A DNA stretch of 64,000 nt, from assembly GCF_024679245.1 (NCBI RefSeq), contig NC_090175.1:48632930-48696929 (forward strand), given 5' to 3'. The notes beneath the pieces are model-generated. The model did no database searches. It saw only the letters and a program-made list of their open reading frames with translations, and had not been told where the DNA came from. Below are positions 12,066 through 25,137 of this stretch, piece by piece. A program made the position numbers and the translations under genes. Source of the DNA: Pseudorasbora parva (Eukaryota; Chordata; Actinopteri; Cypriniformes; Gobionidae). The number at the start of each line of letters is the position of its first letter. The first letter of the stretch is position 1.

Positions 12066-13186
12066 AGTCTGTTATTTGTTTTGGGAACTAACGGATTTCA
12101 AAACATTCACTGTGTGAAATAATGATTCATACGCCCAGTTAGAAGCTGCTTTTATTGTGTTTCACTTCAACTCATCTCAAATAACCTAGTGATTTTTGTT
12201 ATCAATTCCCCATTGAATTGAGGATAAACTAAATCCCCACTGAAACCACTATAGTTGCCTGGCAGCTCGGATGCATCAAGTTTTATGTCTTTTAAATGTT
12301 TGCTTTGTACAATGCCAGAATCCTAGTGCATGTGGGAGTATTTAAATTCCCTGGCCAATTTAGCTGGCAGTGGTTATTACTTTTTTTTTTTTTCGTCTTC
12401 ATTTGAATGCCACAGCTTCCTAAAGCACCTTACACACATTCAGATTTAATCTGAAATGACTCAGACTGCTTTCAGATGAATTTTGACTCAAATCTGTCAC
12501 ACAAGCAGTGCAAAGTGCCATTGTGCCAAAGCAATTAGCAAAGAATGTTACTCTCATCCTGCAGCCGTGGTTTCAGGTAGTGCGCAGAGCCAGTATCTGC
12601 TTTCTTCTCACGCCAGAGAATTCATTGCGGAAGCAATGTCCCTGCTGTTAGCTGTTCCCATTATATGCAAACTCAGTCTTTGGCTGGCAAAATCAATTCA
12701 GAAAAACAGCTACTATGCACAGACTCATGAACACACTCTCAAGCTGGCACTGCTCTCTTCAGGTCACTTTTAGCCCCTGTAGTTTTCATACTTTCTCCTA
12801 TGTCTTCAGTTCTTTATTTAATATAATTTGTTTAACAATTCAGTGGTTCAAGCTTCTTTTGGCCTTTAAATCGAATCCTCTTTCATTCCGATACCCATTT
12901 CGTCTTTCATCACACCTTTTTATATTTTATTCATTTTACCATTTATCATCTTGAGTCGAATAAGGTGGCCTCTCATTGGTTATTTATGAAAGTTTTTGTT
13001 TTTCATGAACGATCCTTATATAATTCATAGCTTTGGGGTGGAAAAGGCTATATATGCTAATGAGGAGCTGTAAATGGATAAATAATGAATATTTGAGAAG
13101 CTTTAGACCAAACTACAATGCTGCAAAAAAAATATATTGACTTCAGACTTCGAGGAAAGATAAGCTACCATTTTAGTCTTAAGAAA
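12066..13186. other. Intergenic, nothing recognised
   Basis: Unique-looking AT-rich sequence. The open frames at 12483-12773 and 12715-12954 have no domain features I recognise and are probably chance. Confidence 0.5.
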
Positions 13187-13254
13187 TTGTATCCCAGTGA
13201 TATTACTTCCGTAGAGTAAGGTCAAAAACCTGGTGCGATCATAGATATATATAT

Positions 13255-13897
13255 ACACAGTAGGCCCTACATGTGTTTTATTGAACTAAATACATTACAA
13301 TCGGTTAAAACGAATACGCAGGTTACTTTTCTGAACAAGAGCACTCTCAAGTCCGTGTTTCTTACACTGTTCGCGTGAATCGCAGCACAGTTAGGCACAC
13401 ACACACACAAAATACCGCAGTTCAATAGGGAACATGCATCTCTTAAATGAGCCGCACTATATTCCTACTCGTGGAAGATAGTTTTCACATTACCAATTTT
13501 TCATACAAACTGTGCCCTGTTCTGAACTAAACTGCCAGTGTAAAAACTCAATTATTTATATTCTTAAAATGAGAGAAATAACTCCTTATTCTGAATTTTT
13601 AAGTTTAGGCTTAAGAGACATGAATAAGTTCTTTGATGCACATCTATGACCTTTGATACGTCTAGTCTTCATGCTGTATTGATTATTATTAAATAAGTAT
13701 GGTTTCGCTAATAATAAACGTACATTTGCATAAAGCATGCATATTTGTCCATACCCATGTTGATTAGAGTATTAAAAACTTTATTTAAACTTAATTTAAG
13801 ATACATTTACAACTGATAAAAATGTGCAATTAAGTTTTGATTAATTGCGAGTTAACTCTAATCAGTTAATCGTGATTAAATCTTAATCGATTGATAG

Positions 13898-13903
<6 letters not shown>
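13255..13903. mobile_element. hAT-like element (right end clear)
   Basis: The right end reads TTAATCGATTGATAGCCCTA, preceded by ATCAGTTAATCGTGATTAAATC and AATTGCGAGTTAACTC. This is the inverse of the TAGGGCT(A/G)TCAATCGATTAA terminus of fish hAT elements. The left boundary near 13255 is a guess. Confidence 0.5.

Positions 13904-13959
<56 letters not shown>
13901..13959. repeat. (TA)n microsatellite
   Basis: About 29 TA units directly at the end of the hAT-like element. Confidence 0.97.
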
Positions 13960-13961
<2 letters not shown>

Positions 13962-14108
13962 TTCATTAGTAATAGCATGGATGAGGTATCTATGTAAATA
14001 TTTCTATGATTGGGCCGTAAGGTTGACTGTAAGGTTTTTGACCTTACTCGACAGAAGTAATGGCATTGCAATGGCATTCTCGTTGAAACCGATTGTTTCG
14101 TGCCTTAA

Positions 14109-15372
14109 AGGTGCCCTAGAATGAGTTGAAACAATGTTAAATTGTTCTCTGATATCTACATAGAGGGTATGTGACTTATTTAAGGGCAAAAAATGTCCAG
14201 ATACAGTTTTACAGGTCCATTAACAACCCTATAAATTGTCCCTAGGATGTAATGCTCTGTTTTTGCCTTATTTGGAAGAGTCATGAATATTAATGTTGAG
14301 CTCTGCTCTGATTAGCTTATTTCAGCAGCTCACAGCACACAGCAGTTCAGTTGTTCAGTAAAGCGGCTCATGAGCCCTGACCGACTGACAGAACACAGAC
14401 CGACTGAATGACACTTTAAGCAGAACATCTCAAATGGAGATTGATGAAATGCAGCTCACTTGTTTATGGGTGTTTTCAGATCGTTCAGAGAGAGAGAGAG
14501 CTTGCGTGCAAATGGTTGCCAGATTGGACATTTTTTGGTAAAACACCGGACAGTATACATGTATACGTTCTTTTCACAGAAAATTCTGTGGGGGGATTTA
14601 AATTGAAATCTGAAATCTGGCAACCGCAAGCACGAACGCTCTGCCTTCCCCCCTGACAAAACCAAAACCAGTATACTATCCGGTGTTTTGGTTATACATG
14701 GTACTTGGACTTTCCTGTTGTTACTATACTAGCATCTTGCATTATCTAGACAATGCTGTCTCTTTAAGAAACTTTTAATTTAATCAGAAATTGTTTAAAC
14801 AGTCAATAAGTGGATAAAATCGCTATTTACTGCTTGCAGGAATACAGTTGTAATTGCCCCTTTCTCCAGTTTAAGACGCTGAGCGAAGCTTGCTTGAAAT
14901 GGGCAGAGAAAATGAACGATTTTGAATTAAATTGTTGTGGTATCGGATTATAATAAACATCAACAAAGACTGTTGACATTTTTTTGTCTGTGGGAAGGGT
15001 GTGAAAAGTCCTCATGTCCCCTGCACAGCCTTGAACATGACATTTGTGTCCATGAGAGCTGCCGTTTTCACTATCCTCGAGTGTCGCTTGTTTACCTACA
15101 GTCCTGATGATTCATTCTGCCTGACAATGAACATTGGCTGACACGCAAATGTTGGGGGCGTACATATTAATGATCCCCAACGATTGCGTCACAGTTGGCG
15201 TTATGTTGAGAATCACTTATTTTTCTGTGGTGTTTTTCATGCTCGAGATTTACATAAGAAGTAGGAGGCAATGGTGTTGAGGGTTGAGACTCACTGTATG
15301 TGATGTCCATGTAATGAACTCTTGTTATTTCATTATGGCAAGGTTAATTCAATTTTTAATTCTAGGGCACCT
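14109..15372. mobile_element. TTAA-target non-autonomous element (Kolobok/piggyBac type)
   Basis: The termini are AGGTGCCCTAGAAT and its exact inverse ATTCTAGGGCACCT. TTAA lies on both outer sides (14105-14108 and 15373-15376). The interior (1.26 kb) has no transposase. The flanking sequence joins up across the insertion (GTTTCGTGCC | GACATCAATG), showing that it landed in an older repeat whose right end lies at about 15613. Confidence 0.85.
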
Positions 15373-15613
15373 TTAAGACATCAATGTATCGCATGAGCCA
15401 CAGGGTTTAATGTTTATTCGTATGTCTGTGTTTTTTACTCATAGTGGCTCTCATAGAAAACACCCCATTGTCATGCATTATACGAGCAACGGTTGGAGTT
15501 AAAAATCTTAATTTGTGTTCTGCTGAAGAAACAAACACTTAAATCTTGGATGCCCTTGAGGTAAGCAGATGAACATCAAATTAAAATTTTGGTGTGAACT
15601 ATCGCTTTAATTA
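15373..15613. repeat. Family A dispersed repeat, right part
   Basis: It contains GACATCAATGTATCG and GAGCCACAGGGTTTAATG, then ends GGTGTGAACTATCGCTTTAA, a variant of the GGTGAACTAACCCTTTAA terminus shared by repeats near 23957, 25752, 29177 and 43482. Its left part lies before 14105; the TTAA element splits it. Confidence 0.65.
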
Positions 15614-16840
15614 ATATTTTTTTGATTCTTCTTGTGCTCATTGTAGTTTGGAAAAAAATTTATGTGGCTGGCAAAAGGTAAGCTTTTATACACAAACATG
15701 AAGATAAATGTGCAGTGTAAAGTGTTCCAGGACTATTGTAGCGCTATGTCAATCAACATTTATGCCATGCTAATTAGCATTCGAGAGGTCACACACCGTT
15801 GCCCAACATGTGGTCTCCCATGCCAGGAAAATTGTCTGTCTGTCAAAGTGTCCATGGAATTCTTCATAGAGGTTTGGTTGCACCGATGAGACGGAAGATA
15901 TCTCTTTTGTTTACCTTATCTGTTCTTAGTTTGCCATGGCATTTGAAACTAGAGAGAGTGTCATGCTAGGTCGCTCCCCCTTGCATTGCCACAGAGACGA
16001 GCATTGAAGCAGACAGAGACGGGTTCTCTCGATAGACACAATCCCTGTCATTCAAACTTGTGTGATAAGTCGGTGATTTGAAGAGGCTGGGTGCGTTTTG
16101 GGTATTTTTAACTAATGCAACTCTAAGAATGAGAATAGGCTTTTGCTATAAGATTAATGCTCTGACTAGAAAGTCTGCCTGTTTGCTTTCGGATCGCACT
16201 TATTTTTCTAGATAGGCTTTTGCTGCATTTGATTCCTCTTAGGCTTCGAAATGTCCTACAACTAGATAACAGTACTTGTGATTATATTAGCAGCCATAAA
16301 TCCTGCACACTCAACCTCTTTTCTCTTTCCCATCTTTCCCAACATACACATAAAGCAACGTTAGATATCACTAGGCCACAATCACATTAGCTCTCATAAG
16401 CTCGGCTAGCCAATCACGGTGGTTTCAATGTTCCAGAACGGGTTTGAAGCAGTGTTAGAGGCACCCTAAAAAGATTACAGAGCCCCAGAAGGAATTTTCT
16501 TCATCCTTCATTTTTCTGCCTTCCCGTCGTTCTTTTTGATCTGTTTACCATTTCCTTCACTTTCTCTGCTGCAGGGCTTTATTGTCTGAGTACCATATTA
16601 CTCTCCGTATGATTCAAAGATTTATATCCAATGAAATGACATTAGAGGTTTCTAACGGAATCTGTACCATATCCGTTATGTTATCCTATGTTATCCTGTG
16701 TCATTTAAGAATTTTGGACACACTTGAATGAATGCGTTTCTCATTTTTATATATAGGGTTGTTCCATGTCAACTCAACCAGATGTCCTTGGCTCAAATTC
16801 TTGATTTTGTTCATATTTTTTACAGCCATTTTACTGTAAT

Positions 16841-17310
16841 TTTACTGACGACTGCAACTCAGATCTTGGAGTTTGCAAAATGCTTACTCTGGAAAGATTG
16901 CTCAGGGACCAGCTTGCCCATCAGAATCACAACCTGTAAGTATGATTCTTTTTTGAGGTATATATTTTCTGTGTTGTGTGTTTTATATTGTGTAGGTCTC
17001 TAACTGGCTAACTCACGTTATTACTGTCTCTGCTGAAATATTACTGCTAATCAGCTGTGGGCCACTATTACCTAAAACTGAATCTATTAATGCAGGTTGT
17101 CTGTCGTTCTTACTGCTTTGAGTAAAAAGAAAAGATGGAGCATGATTTGTTTTACACACATCTGTTACATCAGTTATCCACGTTAGTGTTTCAGCTAAAG
17201 TATGCACTCTTAGGATACAGTTAATACAGTTCCCGCATGTGCAGCTATGAATGATAAATATACACACATGGATTTGTTGATGGACATGCATTTGTTAATG
17301 CTGATGGTGA
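16841..17310. repeat. Repeat R, copy 1 (direct copy at 27606-28067)
   Basis: It shares with 27606-28067 the blocks TTTTACTGACGACTGC, GCTGTGGGCCACTATTA, CTTACTGCTTTGAGTAAAAA and GTATGCACTCTTAGGATACA in the same order and orientation, with few differences. It is part of a longer MITE-like repeat; neither copy codes for a recognisable protein. Confidence 0.75.
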
Positions 17311-17708
17311 GGAATTATATTTGCAACATCTCATAATGTTCCTCAAACTCAGTTGCTTATCACTGAGAAATATCCTGCCTAACTAGATCTTCCAATGTTT
17401 TATCATTGATTTCGACTCGTGCTTGGTTTGATATGGTAAAATCGAAGACTGTCTTTACAGTGTGTACAATCGCTGAGATTTAAGGGAACCTTGTGAGCTG
17501 AAGTTCAGTTATGATAATGAGCATTTGTTTCCAGTGTGCTGTATGTGGTAGACCAATCATAACAGACTGGGCAGTCTAGCCAATCACAGCAGAATATCTT
17601 ATGGAAAGGAAGGATTTAGAGAGACTGATTTATCCAACAAGTCGTTTAAGACTCATTGAACACTGTGGTGATGTGCAATGTATATTATGAGAGAATTTCA
17701 TATTAATA

Positions 17709-18924
17709 TAGTGGGTCAAAAAAGTATTTTAGTCAGCCACCATTTGTGCAAGTTCTCTCACTTAAAAAGATGATAGAGACCTGTAATTTTCATCATAGGT
17801 ACACTTAAAACTATGAAAGACGGAATAAGAAAAAAAAATCCAGAAAATCACATTCTCATTTTTAAAGAATTTATTTGCAAATTATGGTGGAAAATAAGTA
17901 TTTGGTCACCTAAAAAATAAGATTTCTGGCTCTCACATACCTGTAACCTCTTCTTTAAGAGGCTCATTTGTCCTCCACTCATTACCTGTATAAAAGACAC
18001 TTGTCCACAAACTCCACTATGGCCAAGACCAAAGAGCTGTCAAAGGACACCAGAAACAAAATTGTACATTGCCTGCAAAATGTCTGGGCCTGTCTTAAGT
18101 TTGCCAGAGAGCATTTGGAAGATCCAGAAGAGGATTGGGAGAATGTCATATGCTCAGATGAAACCAAAATTTGACTTTTTGCTAAAAACTCAACTTGTCG
18201 AGTTTGGAGGAGTAAGAATGCTGAGTTGCACCATACCTACTGTGAAGCATGGGGGTGGAAACATTATGCTTTATGGCAGTTTTACTGCAAAGGGAGCAGG
18301 ACGACTGATCCATGTAAAGGAAAGAATGAATGGGGCCATGTATCGTGAGATTTTGAGTAAAAACCTCCTTCAATCAGCAAGAGCATTGAAGATCAAACGT
18401 GGCTGGGTCTTTCAGCATGATGATGATCCCAAACACACCACCCAGGCAATGAAGGAGTGGCTTCGTAATAAGCATTTTAAGATCCTGGAATGGCCTATAG
18501 CCAGTCTTTCAGATCTCAACCCCATAGAAATTCTTTGGAGGGAGTTGAAAATCCATGTTGCCCAGGGACAGCCCCAAAACATCACTCTAGAGGAAATCTG
18601 CATGGAGGAATGGGCCAAACTACCAGCAACAGTGTATAAAAACTGTGTGGTGACTTACAGAAAGCGTTTGATCTCTGTCATTGCCAACAAAGGATATATA
18701 ACATAGTATTGAGATTAACTTTTGTTATTGTCCAAATACTTATTTTCCACCATAATTTGCAAATAAATTCTTTAAAATCAGACAGTGATTTTCAAGAATT
18801 TTTTTCTCATTCTTTCTCTCCTAGTTGAAGTGTACCTTTGATGAAAATTACAGGCCTCTCTCATCCTTTTAAGTGGGAGAACTTGCACAATTGATGCCTG
18901 ACTAAATACTTTTTTGCCCCACAG
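17709..18924 (+). mobile_element. Tc1/mariner element, internally deleted (family D)
   Basis: The ends are TAGTGGGTCAAAAAAGTATT (17709) and, on the right, ACTTTTTTGCCCCACAG (to 18924), with TA outside both (17707-17708 and 18925-18926). The long inverted terminal regions share internal motifs such as CACTTAAAAAGATGA and TTTGCAAATTATGGTGG. At 1.2 kb it is about 400 bp shorter than full-length Tc1 elements, because the middle of the transposase gene is missing. Confidence 0.88.
18019..18706 (+). pseudogene. Tc1 transposase pseudogene (family D)
   Basis: The frame starts [16 protein letters not shown] at 18019. After about 15 residues it jumps, through an internal deletion, to [13 protein letters not shown] and CSDETK (first catalytic Asp), followed at once by a stop. 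The rest resumes in another frame at about 18236: [21 protein letters not shown] (second Asp) and DLNPIEILW (catalytic Glu), to a stop at 18704. The second Asp and the Glu are 35 residues apart rather than 34, because two small insertions near 18495-18511 add one codon. With a deletion of much of the DNA-binding region, a nonsense codon, a frameshift and an altered active-site spacing, it cannot make transposase. Confidence 0.88.
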
Positions 18925-18926
18925 TA

Positions 18927-21099
18927 TGAATGTATGTAAATATACTTTCAAACTAGAAATGCATCTTGTGTTTTTCTATCGACAAGTTGTATATTCAGAT
19001 TTGTAGTTAATATATTCAGGTTTACATTTATATATTCAAGATTTACATATAATTATTTCCTGTTTTGCCCCCTTAATACATGTATATATACATACACAGA
19101 CACAATCATGGTCAAAAGTTTCCATACACCTTGCAGAAAAAAAAAGTATTTTAATGTTAGAGATACTGGCATGTAGTCCACATTGCTGTATTTGTGAAGA
19201 TGTCCCGTTCAAAAGTTTACATTCCCCTTTATGTGTGTTTATATGTTCATAAATACACATCACAATATTTTATGGATGTTTCTTCTTCTAGACGGGGAGC
19301 TGACCTCCCTTTTTTGCCAGTACATAAACAGAAGAATGGGATTTTTCTGATAACAATATAGCATTGATTAGTTTGTCCACACTTTTGATTGGTGGTGTAC
19401 GGCATTACCAAATGTTAATTTCAAAGATGATTCCAGAAAGTGAATGAATACCACTGTGAAAATTGACCATTACACTGCAAATCTCTCCATTATTCCAGCT
19501 CATTCTTTAACTCGTTTGTTCTGCGCTCACAGTTCTTTTCTCTCTTCCCTCAGGTCTACTGTCATTTATTAACGAACAGACTGTCTTTGTGTGAGGATTT
19601 TATGCCGGGAATAGCTTGGCAAGCTTAAAGGAATCAGTTGTAGGCATGCAGCTGATGCAGATTAAAATAATGAAATAATTGACTTTTGCAGAGATTTGGT
19701 AAGGCTATTCTTACAAAGATTTGGGTAAAATACTTCATTTAAGCACTTAGACAGTGAAACACCTGCAAACCGCTTCAGACCTGAATATATTTATATTTAA
19801 AATACGTGCTTGTATATAATGGTTAACACATCATAAACTTGTTTATAATAAGAACTGAAAATTAAACTGGGTTTATGGTAATTTTGTAAACATTTCACCA
19901 CAATAGCTTTAGTTTGATCTACAGTGGAGGATCAATACGCAGGTGCTAAGCTTCAAATTTTGTGGTAAGCTTAAAACCTTTTTATTGGTTTCCTCAAAAT
20001 CTGCTTTAGTTCATTCTGTGCATTTCAGAACGTTACGTTCTGTTCTGTTGTGTTCCATCTTCAGCTCTCTTTCTCGGCTATAAATGAACTCAATCCTGAC
20101 AGTGTCAGTCTCATGCTGTGTGTTGGCTCTTAATAAGTTCATCAGATTGATTGGCCAAGAAGTGAGCTCAGATGGTGCTGAAGGGTCTGTATTAAGAACT
20201 GATATAAACAGTTTAAAATGGATGATGCTTCAGCTGCAGGGTCTAATAATCATGGCTAGCCTTTTCTGTTACAGTACAGTATGTTACAGTATATTTGGTA
20301 CATTTGGAAATCCTTTTATTAATATTGTATTGCATTATTATTAGAAGTATTTGAAACTCTTATTAGTGAACAGTTAATATATTTAACTGGACATAGTATT
20401 GTATCACACAATCATCAGGGCCAATCATGGACATCAGGGTCGTAACCACCATAGACACCCAAACCAAAAAATATATAGATATTGTGATGGCCATTCAAAT
20501 CAAAGTAGGCGGGTTTATGTTCTCTTTTGTCTCGTGGACAGTCTTATACAGACGAGGGTGTCTGTCTGTCGCTTAATGCCGTTGCGGGGACTCCACACAA
20601 ACAATCATTGAACATCTTTTGAATGAATCATTCATTCACTAAAGGGAATAATCTCGAGGCTAACGATATTTGATACAAATTAATGCAAATATTATTTGCA
20701 AATAGTCTCAAATTAGACCTAGAATTTTGAATTTTCTTTATGCTTTATTAAAAATTAAAAAAATGTATCCACCCCAATGTTCAAGGCATGTTTACGGCCT
20801 TGGTGGATATTACCAGAGCCAAATTCAGATGTGTGCTATATAATTAATATATTAATATAACTAAATTTGTTATATAGTTACAGTTACAGTATTATGGCAA
20901 GGCCTAATATTATAAGTCCACCACATGATTATAAAACAATGCAGTTCATGACCCCTTTAAACCTCATGTCTCATGGTTTTATTTTAGAAGCAAAGCCGGT
21001 TTCTCATTTGAGGCAAAGAGATATGTTTCTGCCACCTTCATTTCACTTCATTTTACTTCTTGATTATGTTTTTTTATTTTATTTTTATTTTTATAAATT
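18927..21099. other. Intergenic, nothing recognised
   Basis: A degenerate dispersed repeat is likely at 19090-19215 (GGTCAAAAGTTTCCATACA...TTCAAAAGTTTACATTCC). The remainder is AT-rich with only chance open frames (20084-20344, 20399-20611). Confidence 0.45.
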
Positions 21100-21660
21100 G
21101 GTTTATATGTTTTATAAAAACAAATGTCTGTTCCTTAGACACTCTTTATTATGGTGCTCTCAGGTTTATAACAAATTGTAATTTCAGAACTTATCTTTGC
21201 AAGCTGTATAATAATAATAGAGTATGTTGGTTTTCTCTATCGATACGCAGATTTGGTACCTGTTAATTTACACATCAATTTGGGGTCTGTTGCCTGCATA
21301 TCTTTGTTCCTATAATCAACGGTAAATGATTTGCGTTCACAGAACTTACACTTCCAGTTCCATCTGTACAAACTGAATTAGGAAAACAAGCATTTTGGCA
21401 TGCCACACTCAGTGATTGGAACACTTTACAAAATGACTTGAAGGTGTCAATGAGCACTTTTAAACCTTTGATGTGTGAGCTGTTAAATGAAGAATCAATG
21501 GTATAAATTGTGTATTGCTATATTGTGGTGTTTTGTTACTGTAATTGTGAGACAATCTGTGGTTGCTCATCTTGGCCAGTTCAATTTAATCTCAGATATT
21601 TTTTTAATTATTATTATTATTATTTTTTTATACACCCAGTTAAATAAAGATGAATAAATC
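21100..21660 (+). pseudogene. Non-LTR retrotransposon (LINE) 3' end, decayed
   Basis: In the frame covering 21060-21266, the peptide SLDTLYYGALRFITNCNFRT...LYNN, then WFSLSIRR, resembles the region after the reverse-transcriptase core of fish L2/CR1-like LINEs. After frameshifts, VPSVQTELGKQAFWHATLSDWNTLQNDL-like sequence (in two pieces, 21350-21450) continues the match. The end, AGTTAAATAAAGATGAATAAAT at 21637-21659, is the kind of short 3' tail such elements carry. It is 5' truncated and frame-broken. Confidence 0.65.
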
Positions 21661-21823
21661 TGGAGCTCAGCCATTTCTGCATTTACATAAATACCAAATC
21701 AGTGGCGTTCATTTCTGACGTACAGTAATACCGTGTCTTCAGCCTACTGTCAATTGCACTGGGCATATGCAGGGCTCTTGTAATAAAATATGCATTTAAA
21801 TACTTATGAAATATGGCAAATGC

Positions 21824-21850
21824 TTTTTTTTTTTTTTTTTTTTTTTTTTA
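21824..21850. repeat. Poly(T) run
   Basis: About 27 consecutive T. Confidence 0.95.
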
Positions 21851-22639
21851 TCAGCTTAATGTAACCTGGAAAAAAAATATTGTGTTTTGTTATAGTTTTC
21901 TCGGAGAGGACACAAAAAGTTATGAATTTGCAAAGTAAACAAATTATTTTGCAATATCACACACTAAAATGCATGCTGGCAACATTTCAAAAAATATATT
22001 TTTGTTCTTATAGTCATTCTCTCACCATAAGTTGGTGTATGTATGTAGGTCACTGACTGATATTGGAATGTATTTATTTATTTGTGTGAATGTTTTATCA
22101 GTGTACTGTATGCCTCTTTCTGAGAGACGTTGTTTAATGAGAGAGACTGTAAGGATAGAGTGTGTGTAAGCGAAAGAGGGCGTTAGAATGATTGGTGACT
22201 GTCCTTTAGCATGCAGTACTGTGCTGTATGTCCTCTTTTGGGGACGGATCAGGGCTGCTGTTGCCATAGTGATTCTGGGTCACTTACCGATTTTGAAATG
22301 CATTGAGAGACCAGTAGCCACTTTGATGTATTACAATTTTCGAAATGTCTTGAAGTAATTGACATTGGGGGTTTTAAAATAAAAGTTTTATGAATATTCC
22401 ATTTTTGGATAATTATAGAAAAAATATCATAGCTACCATGGCAACAGCTGGGATACATTAAGACTTATGCTTGTATTTTGTATATGCTAGAGTAGCTCTC
22501 TATTCTAGTACAATAGAGCTTTAGTGTATTACTGAAGTCTCATCTTGGTCAACCCAAGGCTACATACACAAAATGTAGCCTAACACGTTCATCCATGTCT
22601 TTATGGACCTTGCTTTGTGCTCTGGTGTTCAGCCATGTC

Positions 22640-23112
22640 CACTTTAGAGTCCAGTGGTGGCGTGCTTTACACCACTGCATCCGATGCTTTGCTTTGTATT
22701 TGGTGATGTAAGTCTTGGATACAGCTGCTCGGCCATGGAAACCCAACACACTGTTCTTGAGCTAATCTGAAGGCCACACAAAGTTTGGAGGTCTGCTATT
22801 GACTCAGAAAGTTAAGTGACTTCTGCACACTGTGCACCTCAGCATGCGCTGACCCCGCTCTCTAATTTTACTTGGCCTAACACTTCATGAGTTGCTGTAG
22901 TTCCCAATTGCTTCCACTTTGTAGTAATACCACTAACAGCTGACAGTGGAATATTTAGAAATTTCACAAATGGACTTATTGCACCGGTGGGAACCTATCA
23001 CGGTACCATGCTTGAATTCACTGAGCTCTTGAGAGCGACCCATTCTTTCACAGATGTTTGTAGAAGCGTCTGCACGACTAGGTGCTTGATTTTATACACC
23101 CGTGGCCATGGA
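22640..23112 (-). pseudogene. Tc1/mariner remnant with broken transposase (family B, copy 2)
   Basis: On the - strand, 22749-22640 reads GFHGRAAVSKTYITK and HRMQWCKARHHWTL, the segment of a Tc1 transposase between the DNA-binding and catalytic domains. Sequence at 22750-23100 parallels the first copy at 1275-1660 (CTTGAGCTAATCTGAAGGCC, TTGGAGGTCTGCTATTGACT). No D,D,E residues survive and both ends are degraded. Confidence 0.78.
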
Positions 23113-23487
23113 AGTAATACTCTTAATACTTATGGTTTAATATATATGTACACACACATTACTATAGTGAGTTGAAAATGGAGCTTGAAACTAATTTTAG
23201 ATTTATGGCATACATTATTCAGCATCTAAATTGGGTCTAAAAGATAGATCCCTTTTAAGTTTTATGATGGGGCCCCTTGGTGCCTAAAAAATGTAAAACC
23301 TCTAGTCTAAAACAAACTGCTGCTACTTCACACTCATTTTCTCATTTTATACAAACATGCAAATATAATGAAAAAAAATGTTTTAAGATGATTTTTAGTG
23401 AGTGATGCAGGTGTGACAGCAAAACCCGAAAGTTTAATACACAGCTGGTTCCTTTGAGATTTTTCCTATGGGGTTTTATAAGGGGGG

Positions 23488-23954
23488 TTTTCCGCGTTTG
23501 TTTTCAAACCTCAAATAAAGATTCAAACGGTTATGAATCAGCAGATTGATTCATGATTCGGATCGCAAATGTCACGTGATTTCAGCAGTTTGGCAAGCGA
23601 ATCAGTCTGCTGATTCATGACTGTTTGAATCTTTATTTGAGGTTTGAAAACAAACGCGGAAGAGAAGACAATGCTGAATAAAGTCGTAGTTTTTGTTATT
23701 TTTGGACGAAAATGTATTTTCGATGCTTCAAGAGATTCTAATTAACTAACTGATGTCACATATGGACTACTTTGATGATGTTTTTATTCCCTTTCTGGAC
23801 ATGGACAGTATAGTGTGCATACAGATACGCTGTCGGAATAAATCTAAAATATCTTAAACTGTGTTCTGAAGATGAACGGAGGTCTTACGGGTGTGGAACG
23901 ACATTAGGGTGAGTCATTAATGACGTCAATTTCATTTTTGGATCAACCAGCCAT
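23488..23954. mobile_element. Family A dispersed element with fold-back arms
   Basis: Its 5' part is an inverted repeat: 23490-23550 (CGCGTTTGTTTTCAAACCTC inward) against 23600-23658, nearly perfect over ~60 bp with a ~45-nt spacer. Its 3' part carries GAAGATGAACGGAGGTCTTACG and ends with a decayed copy of the GGGTGAACTAACCC terminus followed by TTAA (23955-23958). Confidence 0.7.
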
Positions 23955-23959
23955 TTAAT

Positions 23960-25137
23960 TGTAAAATAAAAGCTTTGATAAACATCAGCATAAATACAAC
24001 TTGACTATTTGGAGGTTTCATATAAACTTAAATGGAAAAACCCCATTATTGAACCTCTATGAAAATCATGAGGAAACCAGTAGTGAATTAGGCGTCCGGG
24101 TTCTAATGTCATACAATTAGCCATGTGCACGACCACTTTGTTTTTACTTCATTTTTGGAAAGTTACTTATTTATTATTTCCTACATAATTTGATACCAGT
24201 GCTGGTACTCTGTTGGAGTTTAGTTGGATTTTTAAGTTTTGAGGCTTGAGTGACACCTGTGACACTGACATATGGCTGTGCTTTAGTGCAGTGTCTCTAT
24301 TCGTGTCGTTAGCTTATGTTCCGACTAGAGCAAGAGCTGGTGAGTTGTCACTAAGGTGCTGTTTACAAGCCATTGTAAGATATTGGAAGCATGACGTTAC
24401 CACTTAAACCTTCCGCCATTCACTTTATGTAAATATCCGTGATCCTATTGCTGAGGATTGCATTGTTGAGTAATGTGCCCGTTTGAGGTTTCTGACTGAA
24501 TAGAAATCTCTACAGTGGATTATTCCCACCTGTGTGCCTTCAAATGTGGCCTGCAATTTTTCATCCGCGTTATACTGACCTTGAGGAGCATTAGAGCCAT
24601 GACCGTTCCTACTTTCCTGCCTAGCTCACCAAAGAGGGATAATAATGAGGTAATCAGTCCATCTATTTATGTACAGAATCGGTCACACATCAATTATGTG
24701 AGGTGCATGGCCCATTTATTGTAATGTCACACTTGCTTTAGGTTGGGTGGTATTTCCCAATTCTAGTATTCACTGTAGTGATATGTTCAAACAGTCTTTT
24801 CAATTCCATTTTTTAGTTCTATACATTAGACTTTGTAGCCTAGCAAAGTGCCAAAAATTAATCTGTATGATAGCTATAATTTTACTGTTGTTGTTGTTGT
24901 GTCCGCTTGTAGTTCAAACCTGACATGCTGCTGCAACGGCAATGTCTTGGGCTTGATCTCCAGGGAATGCAAGAACTGAAAAGCCTTGAATGCAATGTCA
25001 TCTGTGCATAAAAGTGTCTGTAAAAATGCATAAATGTATAGTGTAAAGTTAAAGTGAGGTTTTTCCATCTTAAAATCTGAATTACACTTGATTGTATTTC
25101 CATAATTATTTTTAGAAATGTAAAATTCAAGTTCTTG
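23960..25137. other. Intergenic, nothing recognised
   Basis: AT-rich, no recognisable repeat or gene. The short Thr-rich frame at 24874 comes from a (TTG)n run. Confidence 0.5.

Noticed and set aside
16926..16945. CCTGTAAGTATG, a good 5' splice-site match
   Set aside because: It occurs at the same place in both copies of a dispersed repeat (also about 27717) with no coding frame before it.
18062..18706. 214-residue frame as an intact transposase
   Set aside because: Its first ~60 residues are out of frame with the family, the N-terminal region is deleted and the active-site spacing is altered; annotated as a pseudogene.
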